From Mycobacterium sp. (GTDB taxonomy: Bacteria; Actinomycetota; Actinomycetes; Mycobacteriales; Mycobacteriaceae), in assembly GCA_020438915.1 (NCBI GenBank), contig JAGQTR010000163.1, forward strand, positions 491 to 19,940: a stretch of 19,450 nucleotides of DNA, given 5' to 3'. Below the pieces are notes generated by a model, which had not been told where the DNA came from, ran no database searches, and was given only the letters and a program-made list of their open reading frames with translations. Positions 7,462 through 15,098 of the stretch are shown piece after piece (position 1 is the stretch's first letter; every line of letters begins with the position of its first letter). The translations under genes were made by a program, and so were the position numbers.

Positions 7462-10400
7462 TGCTCGGACACGCTACGGGTGCGGCTCGCGTCGTGCAGT
7501 GACGGGTCGGTGACGCCCGACCCATCACATCGGGACAGCGTCAGGAACGCCCCCAGCTCCACCAGCCCATCCGGGGTGCTGGGCAGATAGTCGGTCAGCT
7601 GGGTGGAACGCACGATCACCGCGAGGTACTTGGCCCGGCTCACGGCAACGTTGAGGCGGTTCTTGTTGAGTAGGAACGTGATTCCGTGCGGTACGTCCTC
7701 GATCGAGGACGCCGTCATCGAGACGAACACCACCGCTGCCTGCTGGCCCTGGAACTTGTCCACGGTGCCGGCACGCACGTCGGTGAGCCCCGCCGCATCC
7801 AGCCGGCGGCGAACGAGCAACACCTGGGCGTTGTACGGGGTGACGACGAGTACGTCCTTCTGGGTCAGTGCCCGGGTGCCGTGCTCGTCGGTCCACGTCG
7901 CGCCCAGCAGGGTGTGGATCTCGGCGACGATCGCCGCTGCCTCCTCGGGGCTTTGAGTCGCATTTCCGTCGTGGTCGACTTCCAGCGTCCGAACCCCGGC
8001 GGCGACTCCGTCGAGTCGGCGTGCGGCGGTGAGTGACTCGTGGGAGTGCAGCCGGCCATCGTAGGACAGCCGCGACACCGCCCGGCACACCTCGGGGTGC
8101 ATCCGGTAGGAGCGGTCCAGGAAGTACCCGCGTTCGGGCGGCAACGTGTTGTGTCCGTCGACCAGCCAGCCGAGAGCGGACATGTCGACGGGCTCGGGGT
8201 GGGTGCCCTGGCTGACCTGTGGCAACTGCTGGGGATCACCCAACAGCAGCAGGTTTTGCGCCGCCCGGGACACCGCGATGGTGTTGGCCAGGCTGAACTG
8301 CCCGGCCTCCTCGATGACCAGCAGGTCCAGACTCGCGGCGGGAACCTTGTTGGCGTTGGCGAAATCCCACGCTGTGCCTCCGAGGACGCAGCCGCCGGGT
8401 TCGGCGATGAAATCGGCGAATTCGTCGTTGGCGAGCTCGGTCCAGCCCGTGTTGACGGTGTTGAGCTTCTTGGCGACCCGGGCGCCCTCGACGCCGGCGC
8501 CGATGATGTCGCCGAACAGGTGCTCGACCACCGCGTGCGACTGTGCGACCACACCGATACGCCAACCGTGGGTCTTCACCAGCGTGGCGATCACCGCGGC
8601 GCAGGTGAAGGTCTTACCGGTCCCCGGGGGTCCGTGCACCGCCAGGTAGGACGAGTCCAGATCCAGCACCGCCGCGGTGATGACGTCGGCGATCTGGTCC
8701 GCGGTTTCGCTGCGGGGCAGCGGCTTTGCGCACTTGGTGCGCGGCGGTTCGCGCAGCAGGATCGAGGTCACCGCATCGGCCGGCAGCGTGGGCAGGCCGG
8801 CGGCGACGACGGCGGCGGTCTCGGCGATGGAGTCCTGCAACGGCGTGGTGTTGACCGGCTGACATGGGGTGAGGGCGAACGGTACCTGTGGGTAGGTGTC
8901 GCCGTCTTTGGGCCGCTTCTCGACGATGAGCGCTTGCGTCGGTGCGTCGGGATCGTCGCATTCGAGCACGGTCACCGGGGCGAACGCTCGTCGCTGTGGA
9001 TCGTCGCTCATGCCTGCCGGCGACGGCGGGGCGTAGAGCGCGTACATCTTCGGCGTCAGTTCCCCGGTGGCGATCTCACCGAACAACCGGACGTGCCGCT
9101 GCGGTTTCCGCGCCCGTGGTGGCTGGTGCCAGTCGGTGACGACCTCATGGCGTTCGGCGATGAACACGCCGCTGCTGTCGGCCCACTCGTCGACGGGATT
9201 GTTCACCCGGTCGAAGTGGCCCCACCAGAACGGCTTGTCCTCGCGCTTGTGAAAACCCTTGGCCGCGGCGATCATTGCGACCGCGGTCTGAGCGGGGGTG
9301 CGCGGCCCGACCCCATCGCCGGCGAAGCTGCGCAGCGTGCGTTCTGTCGCGTCGACCTCGACAGCCGGAGTCTCGGTGCCGTCGGTCACCGGGACGGGCC
9401 CGCGCGGCGGCACCGCGGATTCGATGGCGCGCAGGACCAACCAGTCGCGCAGCCGATGTGTCGACCGGCAGTCGTAGCGGTTGTAGTCCGCAATCTCCTT
9501 GAGCACGGCTGCGGCGTCGTCGACGCGCCCGGCGTCGCGCAGCCCGCAGTACCGGGCGTACTCGGTGATCGACGCGGTGGCGGTGGTCACCTCTCCGCTG
9601 CGCAGCTCGTTGCCCATGTAGAGCGGCTCCAGCGATTTGATGCTGTAGTTCTCGGCTCCGACTCGAATGCTCTTGCGCACCAAGGGGTAGAGGTCAACGA
9701 GTATTCCCTCGCGCAGCAGGGTGTCGACCTCGTCCTCGCCGACGCCGTAGCGACCGGCCAGGCGCAGCAGGGTGCTCTTCTCGTAGGCGGCGTAGTGGTA
9801 GATATGCATGCCGGGGAAGCGTCGCCGGCGCTTGCGCACCATGGCGAGGAAGTCGACCAGCGCCTGCCGTTCGTCGGCGCGGTCATGCGCCCAGAACGGC
9901 TGAAAGTCACCGGCAACGGTCAGCACCCCCCACAGGTATTCCAGTCCCCACTCGCGGCCATCGGCGGTCCACAGCGGGTCGCCCTCGAAGTCGAAGAACA
10001 GATCGCCGGAGTCGGCATCGGGCAGCCCCATCAGCGGCTGCGGATCGACGACCTCGTAGGGCGGCTTGCCGTCCACCCGGTCGGCGACCTGCAATCGTGC
10101 TTGCGCGCTGAGCGCGGTGACCGCGCGCGCCGACAGCTCGGGAACCGGGCCGTCATGCCCGGCCAGCCCGTGCATGGTGGTGATGCCCGCGTCGATCAGC
10201 CGGGAACGCTGGCTGACCCGCATTCCGGCGACCAGCAACAGATCGTCGTGCGCGCGGACCTGCGGTTCGCATTCCGCGCACCGGAAGCAGGCGCGGATGT
10301 TCTCGTCCTCCCAGGTCGCCGGTCGCCCGCCGGCCAGGTGTTTGTCGAGCAGGTCCTGCAGCGCGGTCCGGCGTGGTCGGTACACCATCAGCAGTTCGGC

Positions 10401-10961
10401 GAGCGGATAGCTGACGGCGGTGCCGTCTCCCAGGACCAGGTCTACCTCCGGTGCCACCGGAACGCCCGCGTCGGTCAGCACCTGGGCGTATGCCGCCAGC
10501 TGCAGTAGCGCCGCTACCTTGACCGAGCGCGCCAGCTTGGTGTCACGCAGCCGGTAGCGGTGCCCGGCCGGGGCGTTCTCCATGATCAGGAAGTCGGCGA
10601 AACCGACGAATCGTCCGTCGAACATCGCGGCCTGGTAGATCACCGCAGCGTTGCGCCCGATGGCGCGCAGCGTCTGGTCGGCGGCGGCGGTCAGGCCGGC
10701 GACGGTGTAGTCCGGACGGCCGATGACGGTGACTTCTGCGACGCCTGGACGTCGGCGCAGTTCATCGAGATGTCGCTGTTCGTGTTCGTCGCCGAGTTGG
10801 GCCGTGCGGGCGAGTAGTTCGTCGTCGCCCGATGCTGCCGGAGCCCAGCCGAGCCGGGCGTCGAACGACCGCAGCAGCGCGTACTCGCAGCGCGCGGCGG
10901 CGGCGAGGTCGGAGACGCTGTAGATGACGCGGTCTTCGGCCGCGTCGGTTGCGACGAACAC
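7458..10961 (-). CDS. RecB/Cas4-like nuclease + DEDD exonuclease-like + UPF1-like SF1 helicase fusion (Rv1251c-like)
   Basis: This 1167-residue cytosolic protein has three parts. (1) Residues ~1-240 are a TM0106-type RecB-like nuclease: GFADFL, then RDTKLA (D-x-K near 138-141), then QLAAY. Cys25 plus a CxxCxxC group (CFRCAEC, near 225) could hold an iron-sulfur cluster as in Cas4; a short helix-hairpin-helix-like segment (LIDAGITTMHGLAGH) follows. (2) Residues ~320-500 are an RNase H-fold exonuclease-like domain: LFFDFEGD, HYAAYEKSTLL, IADYNRYDC. (3) Residues ~740-1140 are an SF1 helicase: HGPPGTGKTFT (Walker A, near 777), VIEEAGQFS, LLGDPQQLP, RSYRMHPEV, DKFQGQQAAVV and NVAVSRAKY. I chose GTG 10961 (MFVATDAAEDRVIYSV), which leaves 14 bases after lprE; a longer frame reaches 11351 but would overlap lprE. 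A role in DNA or RNA processing or repair is inferred; the biological job is unknown. Confidence 0.92.
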   Translation of the reverse strand: MFVATDAAEDRVIYSVSDLAAAARCEYALLRSFDARLGWAPAASGDDELLARTAQLGDEHEQRHLDELRRRPGVAEVTVIGRPDYTVAGLTAAADQTLRAIGRNAAVIYQAAMFDGRFVGFADFLIMENAPAGHRYRLRDTKLARSVKVAALLQLAAYAQVLTDAGVPVAPEVDLVLGDGTAVSYPLAELLMVYRPRRTALQDLLDKHLAGGRPATWEDENIRACFRCAECEPQVRAHDDLLLVAGMRVSQRSRLIDAGITTMHGLAGHDGPVPELSARAVTALSAQARLQVADRVDGKPPYEVVDPQPLMGLPDADSGDLFFDFEGDPLWTADGREWGLEYLWGVLTVAGDFQPFWAHDRADERQALVDFLAMVRKRRRRFPGMHIYHYAAYEKSTLLRLAGRYGVGEDEVDTLLREGILVDLYPLVRKSIRVGAENYSIKSLEPLYMGNELRSGEVTTATASITEYARYCGLRDAGRVDDAAAVLKEIADYNRYDCRSTHRLRDWLVLRAIESAVPPRGPVPVTDGTETPAVEVDATERTLRSFAGDGVGPRTPAQTAVAMIAAAKGFHKREDKPFWWGHFDRVNNPVDEWADSSGVFIAERHEVVTDWHQPPRARKPQRHVRLFGEIATGELTPKMYALYAPPSPAGMSDDPQRRAFAPVTVLECDDPDAPTQALIVEKRPKDGDTYPQVPFALTPCQPVNTTPLQDSIAETAAVVAAGLPTLPADAVTSILLREPPRTKCAKPLPRSETADQIADVITAAVLDLDSSYLAVHGPPGTGKTFTCAAVIATLVKTHGWRIGVVAQSHAVVEHLFGDIIGAGVEGARVAKKLNTVNTGWTELANDEFADFIAEPGGCVLGGTAWDFANANKVPAASLDLLVIEEAGQFSLANTIAVSRAAQNLLLLGDPQQLPQVSQGTHPEPVDMSALGWLVDGHNTLPPERGYFLDRSYRMHPEVCRAVSRLSYDGRLHSHESLTAARRLDGVAAGVRTLEVDHDGNATQSPEEAAAIVAEIHTLLGATWTDEHGTRALTQKDVLVVTPYNAQVLLVRRRLDAAGLTDVRAGTVDKFQGQQAAVVFVSMTASSIEDVPHGITFLLNKNRLNVAVSRAKYLAVIVRSTQLTDYLPSTPDGLVELGAFLTLSRCDGSGVTDPSLHDASRTRSVSEQ

Positions 10962-10975
10962 GCAGCCACTGTAGG

Positions 10976-11587
10976 TCAGCCGCCGGTGTTGCCGATCAGT
11001 TCCACACCGCTGCCGTTCCAGCGGAACTTCACCACGCTGTCCAGCCCGGGCACACCGCTGGAATACTCCAGCGCGACTGTGTCGCCGGTTGTCGCCACGG
11101 TGTCCAAGCCGTTGAAGCCGTAGGTGTCGGGCACGCCGGTCGGGATGAACTTGCCCCGGTGGAACAGCAGCGCCCGGGTGTTGGGGTTCTCCGAGTTGGT
11201 GTTCGCCTTGATGATCACTGCCGACAGCTGGGCACACTCGTTGTAGTTGCCGGCGATCGGCTCGGGATTCCAGCCTTGTTCGCTGCGCGGATCGGCGGGC
11301 AGTTCGGACACCGCTTTGGCGATCTCGGGTGCGGTCAGGTTGGTCGCACACGGATCGTTGGGCACGGGGGGCGCGGATGCACCGGGCGTGTCGGTAGCCG
11401 ATGGTGGCGGCGGCGGCGCGGACGACGATGGGGTCGACACCGCGGTCGGCCCCGGCGTCTTGGAGGCCGTCGAGTCACCCGATCCGCAGCCGGCAAGAGT
11501 CAGCACCGCGACGCCGGCCGCGGCACCGACCAGGGTGCCGATCGTCGCGGTTCGCCTCACAAGTGCGCACCGTACCGGCCCCGTCAT
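10976..11587 (-). CDS. lprE: Lipoprotein LprE (Rv1252c-like)
   Basis: The protein has 203 residues, close to the ~202 of M. tuberculosis LprE. An N-terminal signal peptide ends in the lipobox LAGC (Cys34 from the first ATG), so the mature protein should be diacylated on that cysteine and anchored on the outer face of the membrane. A ~45-residue Ser/Thr/Pro-rich linker with five consecutive prolines follows. The folded domain then starts near DPCATNLTAPEIAKAVSEL and includes GNYNECAQLSAVIIKANT and ends in WNGSGVELIGNTGG. Two cysteines in the folded part could form a disulfide. The start is uncertain: ATG 11587, or GTG 11560, which gives a typical 25-residue signal peptide beginning MRRTATIG. 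It is the first gene of a minus-strand run with the nuclease-helicase (14-base gap) and is divergent from deaD. The molecular function is unknown. Confidence 0.9.
   Translation of the reverse strand: MTGPVRCALVRRTATIGTLVGAAAGVAVLTLAGCGSGDSTASKTPGPTAVSTPSSSAPPPPPSATDTPGASAPPVPNDPCATNLTAPEIAKAVSELPADPRSEQGWNPEPIAGNYNECAQLSAVIIKANTNSENPNTRALLFHRGKFIPTGVPDTYGFNGLDTVATTGDTVALEYSSGVPGLDSVVKFRWNGSGVELIGNTGG
11560..11574 (-). promoter_or_regulatory. Candidate -10 element giving a leaderless lprE transcript from GTG 11560
   Basis: On the minus strand TACGGT (11574-11569) has the TANNNT form and lies eight bases before GTG 11560. This spacing would place the transcript 5' end at or within two bases of that codon, as in leaderless mycobacterial mRNAs. 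It supports the shorter LprE start. No clear -35 is seen. Confidence 0.35.
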
Positions 11588-11633
11588 CGGCGTGCTAGCA
11601 CGGCGCGCGGCGGGAAAGCCCGAAGGCTGGCAC

Positions 11634-11649
11634 TAGACTGCCGTTTCGA
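11634..11649 (+). promoter_or_regulatory. Candidate -10 element for a leaderless or near-leaderless deaD transcript
   Basis: TAGACT (11634-11639) matches TANNNT and lies nine bases before the deaD ATG at 11649, so a start site 6-9 bases downstream would give a 5' leader of about 0-3 bases. No purine-rich ribosome site precedes this ATG, which fits leaderless translation. The gap to the divergent lprE gene is only 61 bases. Confidence 0.45.
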
Positions 11650-13340
11650 TGACGTCTTCGAATGCCGAGCCCGGCGATATTGATCGGGCCGGCGACCTGA
11701 GCTTTGCTGACCTGCAGATTCACCCGTCGGTGCTGCAGGCCATCGCCGACGTCGGATACGAGTCGCCCTCACCCATCCAAGAGGCGACCATTCCGGCGAT
11801 GCTGGCAGGTTCAGATGTCGTTGGACTCGCCCAGACCGGAACCGGGAAGACCGCGGCGTTCGCGATCCCGATCCTGTCCAAGATCGACACCTCCAGCCGG
11901 ATCACCCAGGCGCTGGTGCTGGCACCCACCCGCGAGCTGGCATTGCAGGTCGCCGAGGCGTTCAGCCGTTACGGTGCCCACCTGCCGGTGAACGTGCTGC
12001 CGATCTACGGCGGCTCTCCGTACGGCCCCCAGATGGCCGGGCTCAAGCGTGGCGCCCAGGTCGTCGTCGGCACTCCGGGACGTGTGATCGATCACCTCGA
12101 GAAGGGCAGTCTGGACCTGTCCCGCCTCGACTACCTCGTCCTTGACGAGGCCGACGAGATGCTGCAGATGGGGTTCGCAGAGGACGTCGAACGCATCCTG
12201 GAAGGAACCCCGGAATACAAGCAGGTCGCGCTGTTCTCGGCGACCATGCCGCCGGCGATCCGCAAGATCACCGCCAAGTATCTGCACGACCCGGTGCAGG
12301 TGAAGGTGGAATCCAAGACCGCGACCGCCGACAACATCTCGCAGCGCTACATCCAGGTGTGGGGTCCGCGGAAGATGGACGCACTGACCCGACTGCTCGA
12401 GGTAGAGCCTTTCGAAGCGATGATCGTGTTCGTCCGCACCAAGCAGGCCACCGAGGAGGTCGCCGAGAAGCTGCGCGCCCGAGGCTTTTCCGCGGCTGCC
12501 ATCAACGGCGACATCCCCCAAGCCGTCCGTGAGCGCACCATCGCCGCGCTCAAGGACGGCAAGCTCGATATCCTCATCGCCACCGACGTGGCTGCGCGCG
12601 GACTCGACGTCGAGCGGATCTCGCACGTGCTGAACTACGACATCCCCCACGATCCGGAGTCCTACGTACATCGCATCGGACGCACCGGGCGCGCGGGTCG
12701 GTCGGGGACCGCGCTGCTGTTCGTCACCCCGCGGGAGCGGCATCTGCTCAACTCGATCGAGCGGGTGACGCGGCAGAAGCTCGTCGAGGGCCAGTTGCCG
12801 TCGGTGGACGACGTAAACGCCCAGCGGGTGGCGAAGTTTCGTGACTCGATCACCGAATCGTTGGCCTCTCCGGGAATCGAGCTGTTCCGCAAGCTGATCG
12901 AGGGCTACGAGCGTGATCACGACGTGCCGATGGCCGACATCGCCGCGGCTCTGGCGTTGCTGAGCCGAGACGGCGGCGAGTTCCTGATGACCGAACCGCC
13001 ACCGGAGAAGCGTCGTGAGCGACCTGACCGCCAGGGGCGCGACGGCGGGGCGCCGCGAAAGTCTCGAGAGCGACGCAGCGATCTCGCGACCTACCGCATC
13101 GCGGTCGGCAAGCGCCACAAGGTCGCACCGGGCGCGATCGTGGGTGCCATCGCCAACGAGGGCGGGCTGCACCGCAGCGATTTCGGCCACATTACGATCA
13201 AGGCGGATCACTCACTGGTGGAGCTGCCGGCCAAACTGTCCAAGCAGACCCTGAAAGCTCTGGAGAACACCAGGATCCAGGGACAGCTGATCCACCTCGA
13301 ACCCGACCGCGGGCCGAAGGCGCGCCGAAAGTCCTACTGA
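11649..13340 (+). CDS. deaD: DEAD-box ATP-dependent RNA helicase
   Basis: This is a 563-residue cytosolic RNA helicase of the DeaD/CsdA type, expected to remodel structured RNA during ribosome assembly and mRNA decay. All core motifs are visible: Q motif (SPIQEATIP, 41-49), motif I AQTGTGKT (61-68), Ia PTRELALQ, Ib TPGR, motif II DEAD (166-169), motif III SAT (197-199), motif V ARGLDV and motif VI HRIGRTGRAG (341-350). A charged linker rich in Arg/Glu/Lys (about 440-475) precedes a C-terminal DbpA-type RNA-binding fold (YRIAVGKRHKVAPGAIVGAI to LIHLEP), and the tail is basic (GPKARRKSY). It is shorter than E. coli DeaD (about 629 residues) because the tail is short. The acyltransferase gene follows after 13 bases, so the two are probably co-transcribed. 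Matches Rv1253 by context. Confidence 0.96.
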   Translation: MTSSNAEPGDIDRAGDLSFADLQIHPSVLQAIADVGYESPSPIQEATIPAMLAGSDVVGLAQTGTGKTAAFAIPILSKIDTSSRITQALVLAPTRELALQVAEAFSRYGAHLPVNVLPIYGGSPYGPQMAGLKRGAQVVVGTPGRVIDHLEKGSLDLSRLDYLVLDEADEMLQMGFAEDVERILEGTPEYKQVALFSATMPPAIRKITAKYLHDPVQVKVESKTATADNISQRYIQVWGPRKMDALTRLLEVEPFEAMIVFVRTKQATEEVAEKLRARGFSAAAINGDIPQAVRERTIAALKDGKLDILIATDVAARGLDVERISHVLNYDIPHDPESYVHRIGRTGRAGRSGTALLFVTPRERHLLNSIERVTRQKLVEGQLPSVDDVNAQRVAKFRDSITESLASPGIELFRKLIEGYERDHDVPMADIAAALALLSRDGGEFLMTEPPPEKRRERPDRQGRDGGAPRKSRERRSDLATYRIAVGKRHKVAPGAIVGAIANEGGLHRSDFGHITIKADHSLVELPAKLSKQTLKALENTRIQGQLIHLEPDRGPKARRKSY

Positions 13341-13353
13341 GGCGTCAGCCCAC

Positions 13354-14502
13354 ATGACCGTGTCCAGAGAACTCGACGCGCAGGGTGGCCTCGAATCGGT
13401 CACTGCGACCGGCCGTGTCGACTCGCTCACCGGAATCCGTGCTGTCGCAGCGCTGCTGGTAATGCTGACTCACGCCGCCTACACCACGGGTAAGTATCCG
13501 CAGGGCTACGTGGGGTTGGTGTACTCGCGGATGGAGATCGGCGTGCCGATCTTCTTCGTGCTTTCCGGCTTCCTGTTGTTCGCCCCGTGGGTGAAAGCCA
13601 CCGCGTCAGCCGCTCCGTCGCCGTCGGTGCGTCGCTACGCCTGGCACCGGGTTCGACGCATCATGCCCGCCTACATCGTCACCGTGGTCGCGGCCTACCT
13701 GCTGTATCACTTCCGCACCGCCGGCCCCAACCCGGGACATACCTGGGAGGGGCTTTTCCGCAACCTGACGTTGACTCAGATCTACACCGACAGTTATCTG
13801 TATTCCTTTCTGCACCAGGGCCTTACCCAGATGTGGAGCCTCGCGGTCGAGGTCGCCTTCTACGTAGCGCTACCGGTTCTTGCCTACCTGCTGCTGGTGG
13901 GGCTGTGCCGACGGCGTTGGCGGCCCTGGCTGCTGTTCGCCGGGCTGGCCGGTCTGGCGCTGGTGTCGCCTGCCTGGCTGATCCTGGTGCACACCACCGA
14001 CTTCCTCCCCGACGGCGGCAGACTGTGGTTGCCCGGCTATCTGGCGTGGTTCGTCGGCGGGATGGTGTTGGCGGCGCTGCAACCGCTGGGGGTGCGCGCC
14101 TATGCGCTGGTCTGCGTTCCGCTGGCCGTGGTGAGCTACTTCATCGTGTCGACACCGATTGCCGGAGAGCCGACGACGTCGCCGGCTGAGCTGCGCGAGG
14201 CATTGTTCAAGACCGCGTTCTACGCCGTGATCGCCACATTGCTGGTCGCGCCCTTGGCGTTGAATGGTCACGAAAGGCAGCACGGTCTCTACGTACGGGT
14301 GATGGGCAGTCGTCCGATGGTCTTCCTGGGTGAGATCTCCTACGAGATCTTCCTGATTCACCTGATCACAATGGAGTTGGTGATGGTCGAGATCGTGCGC
14401 TATCCCATCTATACCGGATCGGTGTGGGTGCTGTTCTTCACGACGTTCTTGGTCACCGTCCCGCTTGCCTGGCTACTGCACCGATTCACCCGGGTCCGAT
14501 AA
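13354..14502 (+). CDS. Acyltransferase-3 family integral membrane acyltransferase (Rv1254-like)
   Basis: The protein has 382 residues, matching the ~383 of Rv1254. It belongs to the OafA/YrhL-type acyltransferase 3 family, which transfers acyl groups from inside the membrane to sugars or other envelope acceptors. The N-terminus carries the family signature RVDSLTGIRAVAALLVMLTHAAY, including the conserved histidine. Next come IGVPIFFVLSGFLLFAPWVKA and WHRVRRIMPAYIV, the Arg-containing loop motif, and then MWSLAVEVAFYVALPVLAYL with the SLAVE-type motif. About ten hydrophobic helices follow to the C-terminus, with ISYEIFLIHLITMELVM near the end. ATG 13354 is 13 bases after the deaD stop, with a weak GAGG upstream. 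The gene converges on the tetR gene with only eight bases between the stops. Substrate unknown. Confidence 0.93.
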   Translation: MTVSRELDAQGGLESVTATGRVDSLTGIRAVAALLVMLTHAAYTTGKYPQGYVGLVYSRMEIGVPIFFVLSGFLLFAPWVKATASAAPSPSVRRYAWHRVRRIMPAYIVTVVAAYLLYHFRTAGPNPGHTWEGLFRNLTLTQIYTDSYLYSFLHQGLTQMWSLAVEVAFYVALPVLAYLLLVGLCRRRWRPWLLFAGLAGLALVSPAWLILVHTTDFLPDGGRLWLPGYLAWFVGGMVLAALQPLGVRAYALVCVPLAVVSYFIVSTPIAGEPTTSPAELREALFKTAFYAVIATLLVAPLALNGHERQHGLYVRVMGSRPMVFLGEISYEIFLIHLITMELVMVEIVRYPIYTGSVWVLFFTTFLVTVPLAWLLHRFTRVR

Positions 14503-14510
14503 CCAAACGA

Positions 14511-15098
14511 CTAGATCGTGTGGTCGGCTTGCGCAACAGGCAGGACGGTCGGGACGACGAACTCTTCGAGCATCCGGCGCTCGTCGGCTTCGTCGTGCCC
14601 GGGAAACACCAGCAGTGAGGTCAGCACCCGGACCAGCCAGCGCGCCCGATGCTCGACCAGATCTGGTTCGTCGGGCCCCAAGGAAATCACGAATGCCTCG
14701 GTGAGCGCCCGGATCACCTGAGACTGTTCGGCGATCTCACCACCGATCGGGCGTTGCGTGGTGGCAAACCAGGAGGCCATTGCCGGGCTTTGGCGGACGT
14801 TTCGCAGCGAGTTGAGCATGCCCTCGATCAGCCGCTCCCGCGGATCCACCACAGAGGTGATCTGCTCGGTCATCTCTCGGTAGAGCCGGTAGCTCTCGCG
14901 GTGCACATAGGCGGTGTGCAGGGCCTCGCGATTCTCGAAATAGCGGTATAGGGTCGCACGCGAACAGCCTGCGGCCGAGGCGATCTCGTGCATGCCGACG
15001 GTGGCGGCCTCCTTCTTGCCGAATAGCTCGCCCGCCGCGTCCAGAATGCGGTCGGCGGCAACCTCGGTGCGGCGCCCGGCCAGCCAGTCGCCGGCCAT
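14511..15098 (-). CDS. TetR-family transcriptional regulator of the cyp130 unit (Rv1255c-like)
   Basis: The protein has 195 residues. The N-terminal TetR DNA-binding domain covers about residues 16-62: RILDAAGELFGKK, then IASAAGCSRATLYRYFENREAL, the canonical helix-turn-helix with its YRYF signature. The rest is a helical ligand and dimerisation domain without a recognisable effector motif. ATG 15098 overlaps the cyp130 stop by one base (TGATG), so translation is probably coupled and the regulator is made from the P450 transcript. A TetR protein encoded with the P450 it likely controls would sense that enzyme's substrate or product. The imperfect palindrome at 16358-16378 upstream of cyp130 is the obvious operator candidate. 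Matches Rv1255c by position. Confidence 0.94.
   Translation of the reverse strand: MAGDWLAGRRTEVAADRILDAAGELFGKKEAATVGMHEIASAAGCSRATLYRYFENREALHTAYVHRESYRLYREMTEQITSVVDPRERLIEGMLNSLRNVRQSPAMASWFATTQRPIGGEIAEQSQVIRALTEAFVISLGPDEPDLVEHRARWLVRVLTSLLVFPGHDEADERRMLEEFVVPTVLPVAQADHTI

Noticed and set aside
8040..10508. Very long open frame (822 codons) on the plus strand
   Set aside because: It lies fully antisense to the nuclease-helicase gene, whose motifs are unmistakable. Its composition is the usual high-GC shadow and no domain is recognisable.
7458..10961. CRISPR or dedicated phage-defence island around the Cas4-like nuclease domain
   Set aside because: No repeat-spacer array, cas gene, integrase or other defence gene is present, and the gene sits in a conserved chromosomal neighbourhood of mycobacteria.
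10962..11351. N-terminal extension of the nuclease-helicase frame
   Set aside because: It would overlap lprE by more than 370 bases in another frame and shows no family similarity. The protein's recognisable start is at GTG 10961.
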